A stretch of DNA of 64,000 nt from Synechococcus sp. BIOS-U3-1. GTDB lineage: Bacteria; Cyanobacteriota; Cyanobacteriia; PCC-6307; Cyanobiaceae. Positions 24,393 to 33,037 of this stretch are shown in pieces; position 1 is the stretch's first letter; every line of letters begins with the position of its first letter. The translations under genes were made by a program, and so were the position numbers. The DNA is taken from positions 2,542,001 to 2,606,000 of the forward strand of contig NZ_CP047936.1 of assembly GCF_014279975.1 (NCBI RefSeq). Reading direction: 5' to 3'. Below the pieces are notes generated by a model. The model made no database searches. It was not told where the DNA came from and was given only the letters and a program-made list of their open reading frames with translations.

Positions 24393-24644
24393 ATGGGCAT
24401 GACCCAAGATCCTCAGTACGCGTTTCGCTATCGCGGCTTTGTTCTCTTGCAACAACGCAATAACAGTTGGCTCGTCAGACCAGAACGAAGCCCGATGAGG
24501 CTTTTGCCATTTCGCACCCCAACCTGTTCGCTGGCGGATGTGAAAGCACTATTGGATAGGCGACTGGAGCAGGACACAAGCCTGATCTCAGCCGCCACCA
24601 CCTCAGGCCGCCTGAGACTCAGGCCGCCTGAGGTGGTGGCGTAG
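24393..24644 (+). CDS. Hypothetical 83-residue protein
   Basis: A small protein (MGMTQDPQYAFRYRGF start; a second ATG lies at 24399). It has no domain I recognise, though FRYRGFVLLQQRNNSWLVRPE has the look of a small conserved cyanobacterial protein. Its last 17 codons lie in a large inverted repeat and overlap the end of a convergent gene. Function unknown. Confidence 0.6.
   Translation: MGMTQDPQYAFRYRGFVLLQQRNNSWLVRPERSPMRLLPFRTPTCSLADVKALLDRRLEQDTSLISAATTSGRLRLRPPEVVA
24593..24641. terminator. Near-perfect 24-bp inverted repeat across two convergent gene ends
   Basis: Arms at 24593-24616 and 24618-24641 are complementary over 24 bp with one mismatch and a 1-base spacer. Each arm starts or ends with CGCCACCACCTCAGG or its complement, and each inner half (CTCAGGCCGCCTGAG) is itself self-complementary. 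The structure encodes the C-termini of both flanking genes. No T-run follows on either strand. It may act as a shared bidirectional terminator or RNA-stabilising stem. Confidence 0.6.
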
Positions 24645-24879
24645 GCGATCCTTGAGACTGAATGGGAATTACAAGGGTTGCCCAGCGCTCAGGGCGCTCG
24701 GGACGTTGGCGTCTTGCTTGACGAATTCCAAAAGGAACCCGTAACACATTGGTGCCTTCAATGGTCAAGGTATGACCACGGCCGAGGGCAGCCTGCAAGC
24801 AATCAGGAATGTCGGGAAGCTGCAGAGAGTCTGAGGTCTGCTCCGTCGATTCAATTCGTTTTTTGGTGTCGCGACTCAT
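24619..24879 (-). CDS. Hypothetical 86-residue protein
   Basis: A small hydrophilic protein (MSRDTKKRIESTEQTS start) with a central LPDIPDCLQAALGRGHTLTIEGTNVLRVPFG segment and a Pro-rich tail encoded by the large inverted repeat. It overlaps the convergent gene ending at 24644 by 26 bp. I recognise no family. Composition and frame use are compatible with a real gene, but support is modest. Confidence 0.55.
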   Translation of the reverse strand: MSRDTKKRIESTEQTSDSLQLPDIPDCLQAALGRGHTLTIEGTNVLRVPFGIRQARRQRPERPERWATLVIPIQSQGSPTPPPQAA

Positions 24880-24940
24880 TGATTCCCCATTTGCGACGGT
24901 GAATGCTGTGCAGTGTGATCAAAGTTCGCATTGCACGATG

Positions 24941-24970
24941 AAAAACCGAAGATTAATTTCCGATTTCGGT
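24941..24970 (-). terminator. Probable terminator after gcvP
   Basis: Reading the minus strand, ACCGAA and TTCGGT form a 6-bp stem around a 14-base loop, followed by TTTT. It starts 5 bp beyond the gcvP stop, in the right place and orientation. The stem is short, so confidence is moderate. Confidence 0.5.
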
Positions 24971-24975
24971 AAAAT

Positions 24976-27942
24976 TTAACCCATTGACTGAGACGCAGTG
25001 GGTTTAGGCGCAGTGAGCTGAAGAGCAACCATGTCTTCAACGCTGGGGCAAGTGCAGATCAGATTGCGATCGCCATAGGCGTTGTCGATCCTGGCCACAG
25101 CGGGCCAGAACTTGCTTTGCCGCTGATCCGGCAACGGAAATGCAGCCTGTTCTCGGGAATAGGGACGATCCCAGTGGTCGGCCGTCACAGCGCTCAAGGT
25201 GTGGGGAGCGCGGCGCAGGGGATTGTTCTCACGATCGCTGACACCGTTTTCGATCGCAGCGACTTCAGCGCGGATCGCGATCATGGCGTCACAGAAGCGA
25301 TCCAGCTCTTCAAGACTCTCGCTTTCAGTGGGTTCAACCATCACCGTGCCCGCCACCGGCCAGCTGACCGTCGGAGCATGGAAGCCGTAATCCATCAAAC
25401 GCTTCGCCAGGTCATCCACCTCGAGACCAGCACTCCGACGCAGATCGCGCAGATCAAGAATGCATTCATGGGCCACGAGTCCTCCTTCTCCCCGGAACAG
25501 CACCGGGTAGTGGGAGCCCAGCCGATGCGCCAGATAATTGGCCGATAGCAATGCCACAGCGGTGGCCTGCCGCAGGCCAGCAGGACCCATCAAACGCAGA
25601 TACATCCAGCTGATCGGCAGGATGCTTGCACTACCTAAGGGGGCTGCAGACACCGCTGAAATGGCCTGGTCACCGCCGCTGGTCGTCAAGGGATGACCAG
25701 GGAGAAATGGCAACAGATGCTCTCCTACAGCGATGGGACCCACGCCTGGGCCACCACCTCCATGGGGAATGCAGAACGTCTTGTGCAGGTTGAGATGGCA
25801 GACATCTGCCCCAAATGCCCCTGGCCTGCAAACACCGACCTGAGCATTGAGGTTGGCGCCATCCAAATACACCTGACCGCCATGGTCATGAACAAGGCTG
25901 CAGATCTCGCGGATTCGGGTCTCGAACACCCCATGGGTTGAGGGATAAGTGACCATCAGCGCCGCCAAGGACTCGGCGTGCTCGGAGAGCTTGCTGCGGA
26001 GATCATCGACATCGACATTCCCCTGCTCATCACAGGCCACAGGCACCACACGCATGCCGGCCATCACCGCACTCGCTGGGTTGGTGCCATGGGCACTGGT
26101 GGGAATCAGACAGATATCGCGATGAGCCTCCCCGCGAGCCTGATGCCAGGCGCGAATCACCAGCAGACCAGCGAACTCCCCCTGGGAGCCTGCATTCGGC
26201 TGCAAGGAAACGCCAGCGAAACCGGTGAGCTCAGTCAACCAGCTCTCGAGATCCTGCGCCATGCGCTGATTGCCCTTCAACTGATCAGCGGGGGCGAAGG
26301 GGTGAATGCTTCCGAACTCCCTCCAGCTGACCGGTACCAGCTCCGCTGCAGCATTCAGCTTCATGGTGCAGCTACCCAGGGGAATCATCCCGTGCACCAG
26401 CGAAAGGTCTTTGCTGACCAGACGCTGGATATAGCGAAGCAACTCGGTCTCACTGCGATAGCGATGAAACACTGGCTGTTGCAGCCAGGGGCTGGAACGC
26501 AGCGGCAAACCAGTCAGAGCCTCGTCATGCTTGGCGATATCAGACAGTTCTGGACAATGGCCTCCAGTGGCCTCAGCCACCAGCGACAGAAGCAGAGACA
26601 CCTCCTTGTTATCGCTGAGCTCATCCAGGCTGATGCCGAAGCCTTGCGCCTGTTCGATCGCGGCACCATCGGGCAGGACACGCAGGTTGAAACCAGCTCG
26701 GGCTGCCAGCTGATGCACGAGCGGCGCCTGAGCACAGACCACATCAACACTGTCGAAGCGAGATCCTTGCGGTAAAGCGAGCCCAAGCGTGCTCAGTCCT
26801 TCTTCGAGCTGACAGCGCTGCTGCAGCAGGCGTCTAGCAATCGCCTCAAGACCTTCCGGCCCATGATGAACGGCATAGAACGAAGCCATTACTGCAAGCA
26901 GCACCTGGGCCGTGCAGATATTGCTGGTGGCTTTGTCTCGGCGGATGTGCTGTTCACGGGTCTGCAACGCCAGACGCAGAGCGACATTGCCCTCGCCATC
27001 TTTCGATTGCCCAACAATGCGACCAGGGACCTGCCGGCGGTAAGCATCACGGGTGGCAAAAAATGCCGCGTGGGGACCGCCTCCACCCATTGGCACACCG
27101 AAACGCTGCGCGCTGCCCACGGCGATATCGGCACCGAGAGCTCCGACCGGCTCGAGCAGCACCTGAGCCATCGGATCAATGGCCACCGTGACCAAAGCGC
27201 CATGCTCATGGGCCCTGGAGATACAGGAACGAGGGTCCCAGAGCCGGCCACAGCGTCCAGGCAGCTGCAACAACACTCCGAACACATCGTCACCCCACGC
27301 GAACTGATCCGGCTCAGCCACATCGAGCTGCACGCCGATTGGCTGGGCCCTGGTGCGCAGAACCGCCAGGGTCTGTGGCAACACGGCAGCATCAACGAGA
27401 AAACGGGTGGCTTCAGTTCGCTTACAAACGCCAAAGCTCATCGACATGGCCTCCGCTGCCGCTGTGGCCTCATCCAAAAGTGAGGCATTGGCGATCGGCA
27501 GACCGGTCAGCTCACTGATCAAGGTCTGGAAATTGAGCAATGCCTCGAGACGTCCCTGAGCGATTTCGGCCTGATAAGGGGTGTAAGCCGTGTACCAGGA
27601 GGGGTTCTCCAACACCTGTCGCTGGATCAACGCGGGGGTGACGGTGCCGTAGTAGCCGAGGCCGATCAAGGACCGCGCCACGCGATTCAAACCGGCAAGT
27701 TGGCGGAGTTCAGAAAGAGCTTGGGCCTCTCCAACTCCCTCCGGAAGCTGCGCCTGTGGCGGACTGGAATCGAGAATGTCCGGAGGCACGACGGCCTGCA
27801 GAAAGCGCTCAAGATCAGCAAAACCAAGCTGATCGAGCATCAGCTGATTGGCTGTGGATCCTGGGCCGATGTGGCGCTGCGCGAAGGGCGGAAGAGTCTT
27901 CGCTGAAGCGGTTTCCACCATGCGCTGGTCCAGCAGGGTCAT
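24976..27942 (-). CDS. gcvP: Glycine dehydrogenase (decarboxylating), P-protein
   Basis: A 988-residue P-protein of the glycine cleavage system, full length for the fused (alpha2) form. It decarboxylates glycine and passes the aminomethyl group to the lipoyl arm of GcvH. The N-terminus reads [21 protein letters not shown], and the pyridoxal-phosphate Lys lies in [18 protein letters not shown]. In cyanobacteria the system recycles photorespiratory glycine. It is downstream of gcvH on the same strand with a 57-bp gap, so probably co-transcribed. Confidence 0.97.
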   Translation of the reverse strand: MTLLDQRMVETASAKTLPPFAQRHIGPGSTANQLMLDQLGFADLERFLQAVVPPDILDSSPPQAQLPEGVGEAQALSELRQLAGLNRVARSLIGLGYYGTVTPALIQRQVLENPSWYTAYTPYQAEIAQGRLEALLNFQTLISELTGLPIANASLLDEATAAAEAMSMSFGVCKRTEATRFLVDAAVLPQTLAVLRTRAQPIGVQLDVAEPDQFAWGDDVFGVLLQLPGRCGRLWDPRSCISRAHEHGALVTVAIDPMAQVLLEPVGALGADIAVGSAQRFGVPMGGGGPHAAFFATRDAYRRQVPGRIVGQSKDGEGNVALRLALQTREQHIRRDKATSNICTAQVLLAVMASFYAVHHGPEGLEAIARRLLQQRCQLEEGLSTLGLALPQGSRFDSVDVVCAQAPLVHQLAARAGFNLRVLPDGAAIEQAQGFGISLDELSDNKEVSLLLSLVAEATGGHCPELSDIAKHDEALTGLPLRSSPWLQQPVFHRYRSETELLRYIQRLVSKDLSLVHGMIPLGSCTMKLNAAAELVPVSWREFGSIHPFAPADQLKGNQRMAQDLESWLTELTGFAGVSLQPNAGSQGEFAGLLVIRAWHQARGEAHRDICLIPTSAHGTNPASAVMAGMRVVPVACDEQGNVDVDDLRSKLSEHAESLAALMVTYPSTHGVFETRIREICSLVHDHGGQVYLDGANLNAQVGVCRPGAFGADVCHLNLHKTFCIPHGGGGPGVGPIAVGEHLLPFLPGHPLTTSGGDQAISAVSAAPLGSASILPISWMYLRLMGPAGLRQATAVALLSANYLAHRLGSHYPVLFRGEGGLVAHECILDLRDLRRSAGLEVDDLAKRLMDYGFHAPTVSWPVAGTVMVEPTESESLEELDRFCDAMIAIRAEVAAIENGVSDRENNPLRRAPHTLSAVTADHWDRPYSREQAAFPLPDQRQSKFWPAVARIDNAYGDRNLICTCPSVEDMVALQLTAPKPTASQSMG

Positions 27943-27999
27943 GGTGGCGCTTCAGAAGGCGCCGACTGTAGGCAACTTGCGCCGGGCGACGATGTGATA

Positions 28000-28389
28000 T
28001 CAGGTCGCGGCAACCTTGGCGGCGTAGGTGCCAGCGTCCATCAACTGCTCAAACTGCGTCATATCGCTAGGACGGATCACCAGCAACCAACCCTCGCCGT
28101 GGGGATCCTTTTGGAGTTCTTCGGGATTGGCCAGCAGAGCTTCATTGCGCTGCAGAACCTCCCCACTCAGGGGGGCATACATCTCTTCAACAGCCTTGAC
28201 CGACTCAACAGTGCCAAAACTGTTGCCATGGCTGAGATCAGAACCCACCTCGGGGAGATCCACGAAAACGATGTCTCCGAGTTGATCCACGGCATAGGCA
28301 CTTAAGCCGATGCGGATCGAATCGGCGTCCTGCCAAGCGTATTCATGGCTGTCCGCATAGCGGTAGGAGGCAGGGAAATCGAAGGCCAT
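28000..28389 (-). CDS. gcvH: Glycine cleavage system H protein
   Basis: A 129-residue lipoyl carrier. The lipoylated Lys65 sits in GTVESVKAVEEMYAP, and HEYA near the N-terminus and the Gly-rich C-terminal hairpin are typical. It shuttles the aminomethyl intermediate between P, T and L proteins. It lies between a PLP lyase gene (19 bp upstream) and gcvP on the minus strand. No gcvT is present in the window. Confidence 0.97.
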   Translation of the reverse strand: MAFDFPASYRYADSHEYAWQDADSIRIGLSAYAVDQLGDIVFVDLPEVGSDLSHGNSFGTVESVKAVEEMYAPLSGEVLQRNEALLANPEELQKDPHGEGWLLVIRPSDMTQFEQLMDAGTYAAKVAAT

Positions 28390-28408
28390 CGGGCCGCACC
28401 AGCGTCTC

Positions 28409-29734
28409 TTAATCAGTCTGCGCCAGATTCAGATGTCCTGCCGCAGCCAGGGCTTGCAGCGCCTGGATCAGAGCTAACTCGACATGGGCGCGATGGGTAC
28501 CGCCCTGAACGTAGAGATTGAACGGCTCACGCAATGGCGCGTCAGCGGAGAACTCACTGGTGCTGCCATCGATAAAAGTGCCACCGGCCATCACCAGATC
28601 GCTGGCATAACCGGGCATCGCTGCCGGCACAGGGTCCAGGTAAGAACCCACCGGGGAGCAGGCCTGAAAGGCACGGCAAATCAGCTTGAGTGCCTCAGGA
28701 TCCCCTAGCTGTACGGCCTGGATCAGGTCACCTCGGGACGCGCCAGCAACGGGCTGTACCGGAAATCCGAGATCGGCGAACACACCAGCCACGAGATCAG
28801 CCCCGATCAAGGCTTCAGCCACCATCTGCGGAGCCAGAAACAATCCCTGCAACAACAGTCGGTGCAGATCAAAACCAGTCCCCCCTTCGCTGCCGATCCC
28901 TGGTGCAGTGAGACGACAGCAGGCTTGTTCCACCAGATCGGCACGTCCAGCGACGTAGCCACCAGCGGGTGCGATTGTTCCTCCGAGGTTTTTGATCAAT
29001 GAACCCGCGACCAGATCCGCACCCACCTCAGGCGGCTCCTGGGCCTCAACCAGTTCCCCATAGCAGTTGTCCACGAAGCAAACGCAATTGGGCTGCCGTT
29101 CGTGAATACGAGCACAGAGGCGGCCTATGGTCTGCACGCTGAGCGATGGGCGCCAGCTGTAACCGCAGCTGCGCTGGATCAGGATCAAGCGATGAGGTTG
29201 ATCAAGGGCCTGCTCCAGGGCTTGCTCATCCACAGCCCCGGCTTCGTTGAGCTGCAGCTCTTTGTAGTTGATGCCGAAGTCTTGAAGAGATCCTTGCCCA
29301 CTTCCACGCAGACCGATGACCTCTTCGAGCGTGTCGTAAGGACGACCCGTGATTGAAAGCAGGCGATCGCCTGGCCTGAGCACACCGAACAAGGCGGCGG
29401 CAATGGCATGGGTACCGCTCACAAACTGAAGTCGCACAGCCGCTGCTTCCGCACCGAGCACGCGTGCGAACACCCTGTCGATCACCTCTCGGCCCTGATC
29501 TCCGTGCCCGTAACCGCTCACGGAGGCGAAATGCTGGGTTCCCACCCGCTCTGCCTCAAACGCCGCAAGCACCTTCTGCAGACGATCGGCCACAGCAGCG
29601 GTGCGCTGTTCGGCAAGAGGCTGCTGACGCTCGCGCACAGCAGCGACCTTCCTGCGGGCAAATGCCCTGGCCTCACTGAGATTCATCCCCTGTACACCGG
29701 TGCTCTCTGCATAGCGATTTGAAGCCAGTGCCAT
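28409..29734 (-). CDS. Methionine gamma-lyase-family PLP enzyme (aluminium-resistance type)
   Basis: A 441-residue fold-type I PLP enzyme of the family annotated as methionine gamma-lyase-like or aluminium resistance protein. Visible motifs are FASVSGYGHGDQGREVIDRVFARVLGAEAA, FVSGTHAIAAALFG for the cofactor phosphate, CFVDNCYGELVE, and the Schiff-base Lys in AGSLIKNLGGTIAP. Real substrates are unsettled; a C-S lyase role is likely. A second in-frame ATG at 29686 (MNLSEARAF) is an alternative start. It heads the minus-strand run that continues into gcvH and gcvP; whether it shares their function is unknown. Confidence 0.88.
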   Translation of the reverse strand: MALASNRYAESTGVQGMNLSEARAFARRKVAAVRERQQPLAEQRTAAVADRLQKVLAAFEAERVGTQHFASVSGYGHGDQGREVIDRVFARVLGAEAAAVRLQFVSGTHAIAAALFGVLRPGDRLLSITGRPYDTLEEVIGLRGSGQGSLQDFGINYKELQLNEAGAVDEQALEQALDQPHRLILIQRSCGYSWRPSLSVQTIGRLCARIHERQPNCVCFVDNCYGELVEAQEPPEVGADLVAGSLIKNLGGTIAPAGGYVAGRADLVEQACCRLTAPGIGSEGGTGFDLHRLLLQGLFLAPQMVAEALIGADLVAGVFADLGFPVQPVAGASRGDLIQAVQLGDPEALKLICRAFQACSPVGSYLDPVPAAMPGYASDLVMAGGTFIDGSTSEFSADAPLREPFNLYVQGGTHRAHVELALIQALQALAAAGHLNLAQTD

Positions 29735-29848
29735 GGAAGAACCGCGAAAAGCCTGCTGTTTTCTTTTACATTCACATTCCCAACCAACTGTTTTGGTCTC
29801 GGCTGTCGCCGTGTCAACCGCAACAGAACTGGTTCAACGAGAAACTTC

Positions 29849-30760
29849 TTGGTTACTACCACTCCGGCAGCTACCACCTCAAACCGCGAATTGCGCATGC
29901 GTGCGGCGGTGATGGCGCCCCGTGAACGGCTACCGCGTAAACAGCGCAAATTCAAAGGTGGCACCACATCCTTCATGGTGGCCATGCACGTGCTTGCCAC
30001 CATTGCTCTGCTGCCGAGGTTCTGGAGCATTCAGGGAGTTGTGGCCCTCGCCGTTCTCTACTGGGCCACGGTGCTCGGGGTGACGCTAGGCCTGCATCGG
30101 CTGGTGGCACACCGAAGTTTTGAGGTGCCCCGCTGGCTCGAACGGGTGCTGGTGATCATGGGCACCCTGGCCGCCCAAAGCGGTCCCATCGACTGGGTGG
30201 CCTTGCACCGACACCACCACAAATTCTCCGATCAATCCAATGATCATCACGATGCAGGCCGGGGCCTTTGGTGGAGCCACAGCGAATGGATGCTGCACGA
30301 AATCCCCGCTCTCGAGCACAAGGAGCGATTTGGCGGCGACCTGCTGAAAGATCCCTTCTATGTCTGGCTAGATCGCTGGTTCCTTGTGCTGCAGATTCCG
30401 CTCGGACTGGCGCTTTATTACTACGGCAATGCAGCCCAGATTCATGGAGGCGGTGTTGGCCTGGTGCTGTGGGCCATTCCTCTGCGTTTAGTGGTCGTCT
30501 ATCACGTCACCTGGCTGGTGAATTCGGCAACACACGCCTTTGGTTATCGCAATTTCGACTGCCCTGATCTCTCACGCAATTGCTGGTGGGTGGCTGTTCT
30601 GTCGTTCGGAGAGGGTTGGCATAACAACCATCACGCCCATCCGGGCAGCGCCCGACATGGTCTGCGCTGGTTTGAGTTCGACATCACTTGGATGCACATT
30701 CGGATGCTGCAGAAGCTTGGATTAACCCGGCGCGTGCGTCAGGCGCGCTATCCCGGCTGA
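29849..30760 (+). CDS. desC: Acyl-lipid/acyl-CoA delta-9 desaturase (copy 1)
   Basis: A 303-residue membrane desaturase with the three His boxes HRLVAHR (about residue 82), HRHHH (about 120) and HNNHH (about 257), and WVALHRHHHKFSDQSNDHHD typical of DesC. It introduces the first double bond into membrane-lipid acyl chains, using ferredoxin in cyanobacteria. The TTG at 29849 is the furthest upstream start with a weak purine-rich site; ATGs at 29897 and 29912 are possible and would still keep the whole catalytic region. It ends 13 bp inside the convergent regulator gene. A paralogue lies at 31529. Confidence 0.92.
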   Translation: MVTTTPAATTSNRELRMRAAVMAPRERLPRKQRKFKGGTTSFMVAMHVLATIALLPRFWSIQGVVALAVLYWATVLGVTLGLHRLVAHRSFEVPRWLERVLVIMGTLAAQSGPIDWVALHRHHHKFSDQSNDHHDAGRGLWWSHSEWMLHEIPALEHKERFGGDLLKDPFYVWLDRWFLVLQIPLGLALYYYGNAAQIHGGGVGLVLWAIPLRLVVVYHVTWLVNSATHAFGYRNFDCPDLSRNCWWVAVLSFGEGWHNNHHAHPGSARHGLRWFEFDITWMHIRMLQKLGLTRRVRQARYPG

Positions 30761-31473
30761 GCAGCCATTCGCAACTCGGCCAGAAACGCCTCAGCGCTCT
30801 GGCCCTTGCTGCCTTCAAGAGCCATGTGTGTGGCATGAAGATCGAGGAACTCACCGTCGAGCTCCTCGGCGCTGTATTCCCGCAAACCAGCCATCACTTC
30901 GGCAAAACGATCACGGCGCTGGTTTTTGGTGACCGGATAGGCCTCCATCACCTGATCACGACACTGGCGCCAGGCCAGACCACGGCAAAGACTGTCGGCG
31001 ATCGCTGCACTCAAGGCAGCAGCTTCAGTTTGATCAATCCGCCAATCGAAGCCTGGCGGCAACGGTCCAAGGCCGACAAAGATTTCAAGCAGCTCTCCAG
31101 CACCGAGGGGCTCCCCATGGGCTGCGAGCAGGGGAACAGCACTGTCGCTCAGCACCCGCAGCAGGTCGGGGTGAACTTCCGCCAACTGATCGCGGATCGG
31201 ATCCAGGCCCTGATGCAGCACCGCATTCGCCTGGCCGAGAGCGAGAAAAACCTCCGGCCCCGGAGACGAAAGCTTGCCGTTACGGAGATTGGAGATCTGG
31301 GAGTTGTGCACGCGGCCGAGGTCCAACGCATCGGCCAGAGCAGGCAACACCTTGTGCGACCAGCCGTTGCGCTCATGCCACACATGAATGAGATGGGCCA
31401 TTGCCTGGCGCCCTTCCTCAAGACGCTGTCGGTAACCCTTGGTCACATGATCAGAACCGCTTGCCTTGTCCAT
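30748..31473 (-). CDS. Putative helix-turn-helix protein between two desaturases
   Basis: A 241-residue protein. The N-terminal third contains GWSHKVLPALADALDLG, then RVHNSQISNLRNGKLSSPGPEVFLALGQAN, which reads like an XRE/lambda-repressor-type HTH: the SQISNLRNGK segment fits a recognition helix and turn. The rest is helical and unrecognised. It is divergent from the second desaturase, and an 18-bp dyad lies 5 bp upstream of its start. That location suggests an autoregulating transcription factor for the desaturase genes. The HTH call is by eye and not certain. Confidence 0.65.
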   Translation of the reverse strand: MDKASGSDHVTKGYRQRLEEGRQAMAHLIHVWHERNGWSHKVLPALADALDLGRVHNSQISNLRNGKLSSPGPEVFLALGQANAVLHQGLDPIRDQLAEVHPDLLRVLSDSAVPLLAAHGEPLGAGELLEIFVGLGPLPPGFDWRIDQTEAAALSAAIADSLCRGLAWRQCRDQVMEAYPVTKNQRRDRFAEVMAGLREYSAEELDGEFLDLHATHMALEGSKGQSAEAFLAELRMAAQPG

Positions 31474-31477
31474 TGCT

Positions 31478-31495
31478 TGATACGTATCCGTATCA
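31478..31495. promoter_or_regulatory. Candidate operator between regulator and second desaturase
   Basis: Inverted repeat TGATACG-TATC-CGTATCA (31478-31495), with the overlapping perfect palindrome GATACGTATC (31479-31488). It lies in the 55-bp divergent intergenic region, immediately upstream of the regulator's ATG (31473) and 33 bp before the desaturase ATG (31529). The symmetry and position are those of a repressor operator serving both genes. Confidence 0.6.
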
Positions 31496-31528
31496 CGTGT
31501 AGTGTGCAGAGATAACCGGGATCAAGTC

Positions 31529-32461
31529 ATGGCACCAAGCGCGATTAGAACGCCTTCGCCACCCAGTCGGAAATCAGTTTCGCATCGTGGTCCAAGGCTG
31601 GCAATCAAGACCTACCAGCGCCCCAGCAGCAAGGCGCCGATGTCTCCAAAAACCGAAAAAAGCTGGGTAACGATCGGATTCATGATCGTGATTCATGCCC
31701 TGGCGCTGCTGGCGCTCGCTCCTGGCTTCTGGAGTTGGGAGGCCGTCACCAGCCTGCTGGTGCTGTATTGGGTTACCGCCTGCCTGGGTGTGACCCTCGG
31801 TTACCACCGACTGCTCTCACACCGCTCCTTCAGAGTGCCGCTCTGGCTGGAGCGCTTCTTTGCCACCTGCGGCGCCCTGAGTTGCCAGCATGGACCCATC
31901 GACTGGGTGGGGCTGCATCGGCATCACCACAAGCATTCCGATACGGATGCGGATCATCACAACAGCCACCGAGGCTTCTGGTGGAGCCACATGGGCTGGA
32001 TGTTCAATGCAATTCCGGCGATGAAGGACGTTCCCCGCATGGCAGGCGATCTCACCAAGGACCCCTACTACCGCTGGCTGAACAACTGGTTCCTGGTTCT
32101 GCAGCTGCCCTTAGCCGGCCTGCTGTTCTGGATCGGCAATGCAACAGGTGCCGGCGGCTGGGCCTTGGTGCTTTGGGGCATTCCCCTCCGTCTTGTCCTC
32201 GTCTATCACGTCACCTGGCTGGTGAATTCCGCCACCCACACCTGGGGCACCGTGGCCTTTGAAAGTGGCGACGCGTCCCGCAACAACAAGTGGGTTGCAG
32301 CACTGACCTTCGGCGAGGGCTGGCATAACAATCACCATGCCTTCCCCCATTCAGCGCGTCACGGCCTCCAAGCGGGTCAGATCGACCTCACCTGGGAGCA
32401 CATCCGTCTGATGCGCGCCCTGGGCCTGGCCACCAAAATTCGCCTGCCCGTGAAGTCGTAA
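31529..32461 (+). CDS. desC: Acyl-lipid delta-9 desaturase (copy 2)
   Basis: A 310-residue paralogue of the desaturase at 29849, with His boxes HRLLSHR, HRHHH (WVGLHRHHHKHSDTDADHHNSHRG) and HNNHH (GWHNNHHAFPHSARHG). It is therefore another fatty-acid desaturase acting in the membrane. I chose the ATG at 31529 rather than a GTG at 31502, which would consume most of the intergenic region. The two copies differ mainly in the N-terminus and the middle loop, so they may differ in chain position or temperature range. It is divergent from the putative HTH gene. Confidence 0.92.
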   Translation: MAPSAIRTPSPPSRKSVSHRGPRLAIKTYQRPSSKAPMSPKTEKSWVTIGFMIVIHALALLALAPGFWSWEAVTSLLVLYWVTACLGVTLGYHRLLSHRSFRVPLWLERFFATCGALSCQHGPIDWVGLHRHHHKHSDTDADHHNSHRGFWWSHMGWMFNAIPAMKDVPRMAGDLTKDPYYRWLNNWFLVLQLPLAGLLFWIGNATGAGGWALVLWGIPLRLVLVYHVTWLVNSATHTWGTVAFESGDASRNNKWVAALTFGEGWHNNHHAFPHSARHGLQAGQIDLTWEHIRLMRALGLATKIRLPVKS

Positions 32462-32503
32462 AGTGATCGACCGCTAATCAGACGTCGTCAGGATCGTTCT
32501 CCC

Positions 32504-32962
32504 ATGGCCAAGCGCGTACAAGTCGTACTCAATGAGGACGTTCTCAGCCTCGGCCGGGATGGAGATTTGGTGGAGGTTGCGCCTGGATACGCCCGCAACT
32601 TCCTGCTGCCCTTCGGGAAAGCTGTGCCTGTCACCCCTGCGGTGATGAAGCAGGTGGAGCACCGCAGGGCCAAGGAGGTTGAGCGCCAGGCTGCTCTCAA
32701 AGAAGAAGCTGTTGCCTTCCGCACAGCCCTCGACACCATCGGCCGCTTCACGGTCAAGAAGCAAACCGGGGAGGACGACGTGCTGTTCGGCACCGTCACC
32801 AATGGTGATGTGGCCGAGGTGATTGAAGAGGCCACCAAGAAGGAAGTCGATCGCCGAGACATCAGCGTTCCCGACATCCATCGGACCGGCAGTTACAAGG
32901 TTCAGGTCAAGTTGCACAGCGAAGTGACCGCTGAAATCAACCTGGAAGTGGTCAGCTACTGA
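32504..32962 (+). CDS. rplI: 50S ribosomal protein L9
   Basis: A 152-residue ribosomal protein with the L9 N-terminal motif [33 protein letters not shown], a long connecting helix (about 45-75, rich in Lys/Arg/Glu) and the C-terminal domain. Length is normal. It precedes dnaB, a conserved order in these cyanobacteria as I recall. Confidence 0.97.
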   Translation: MAKRVQVVLNEDVLSLGRDGDLVEVAPGYARNFLLPFGKAVPVTPAVMKQVEHRRAKEVERQAALKEEAVAFRTALDTIGRFTVKKQTGEDDVLFGTVTNGDVAEVIEEATKKEVDRRDISVPDIHRTGSYKVQVKLHSEVTAEINLEVVSY

Positions 32963-32978
32963 GCAACAACTAAAAATG

Positions 32979-33010
32979 ACTCTGATGTCACCGACAAGGT
33001 GCGTCAGAGT
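32979..33010 (+). terminator. Hairpin between rplI and dnaB
   Basis: ACTCTGA (32979-32985) and TCAGAGT (33004-33010) form a 7-bp stem, with an inner CACC/GGTG stem in between. The following sequence is GGTTCTTACTT, T-rich but not a clean run. It may be a weak terminator or attenuator that uncouples rplI from dnaB. Confidence 0.5.
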
Positions 33011-33037
33011 GGTTCTTACTTCTGAGCAGCTGCCGCC

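Noticed and set aside
25978-26775. 265-codon plus-strand ORF opposite gcvP
   Set aside because: Antisense to a well-conserved enzyme and without family features.
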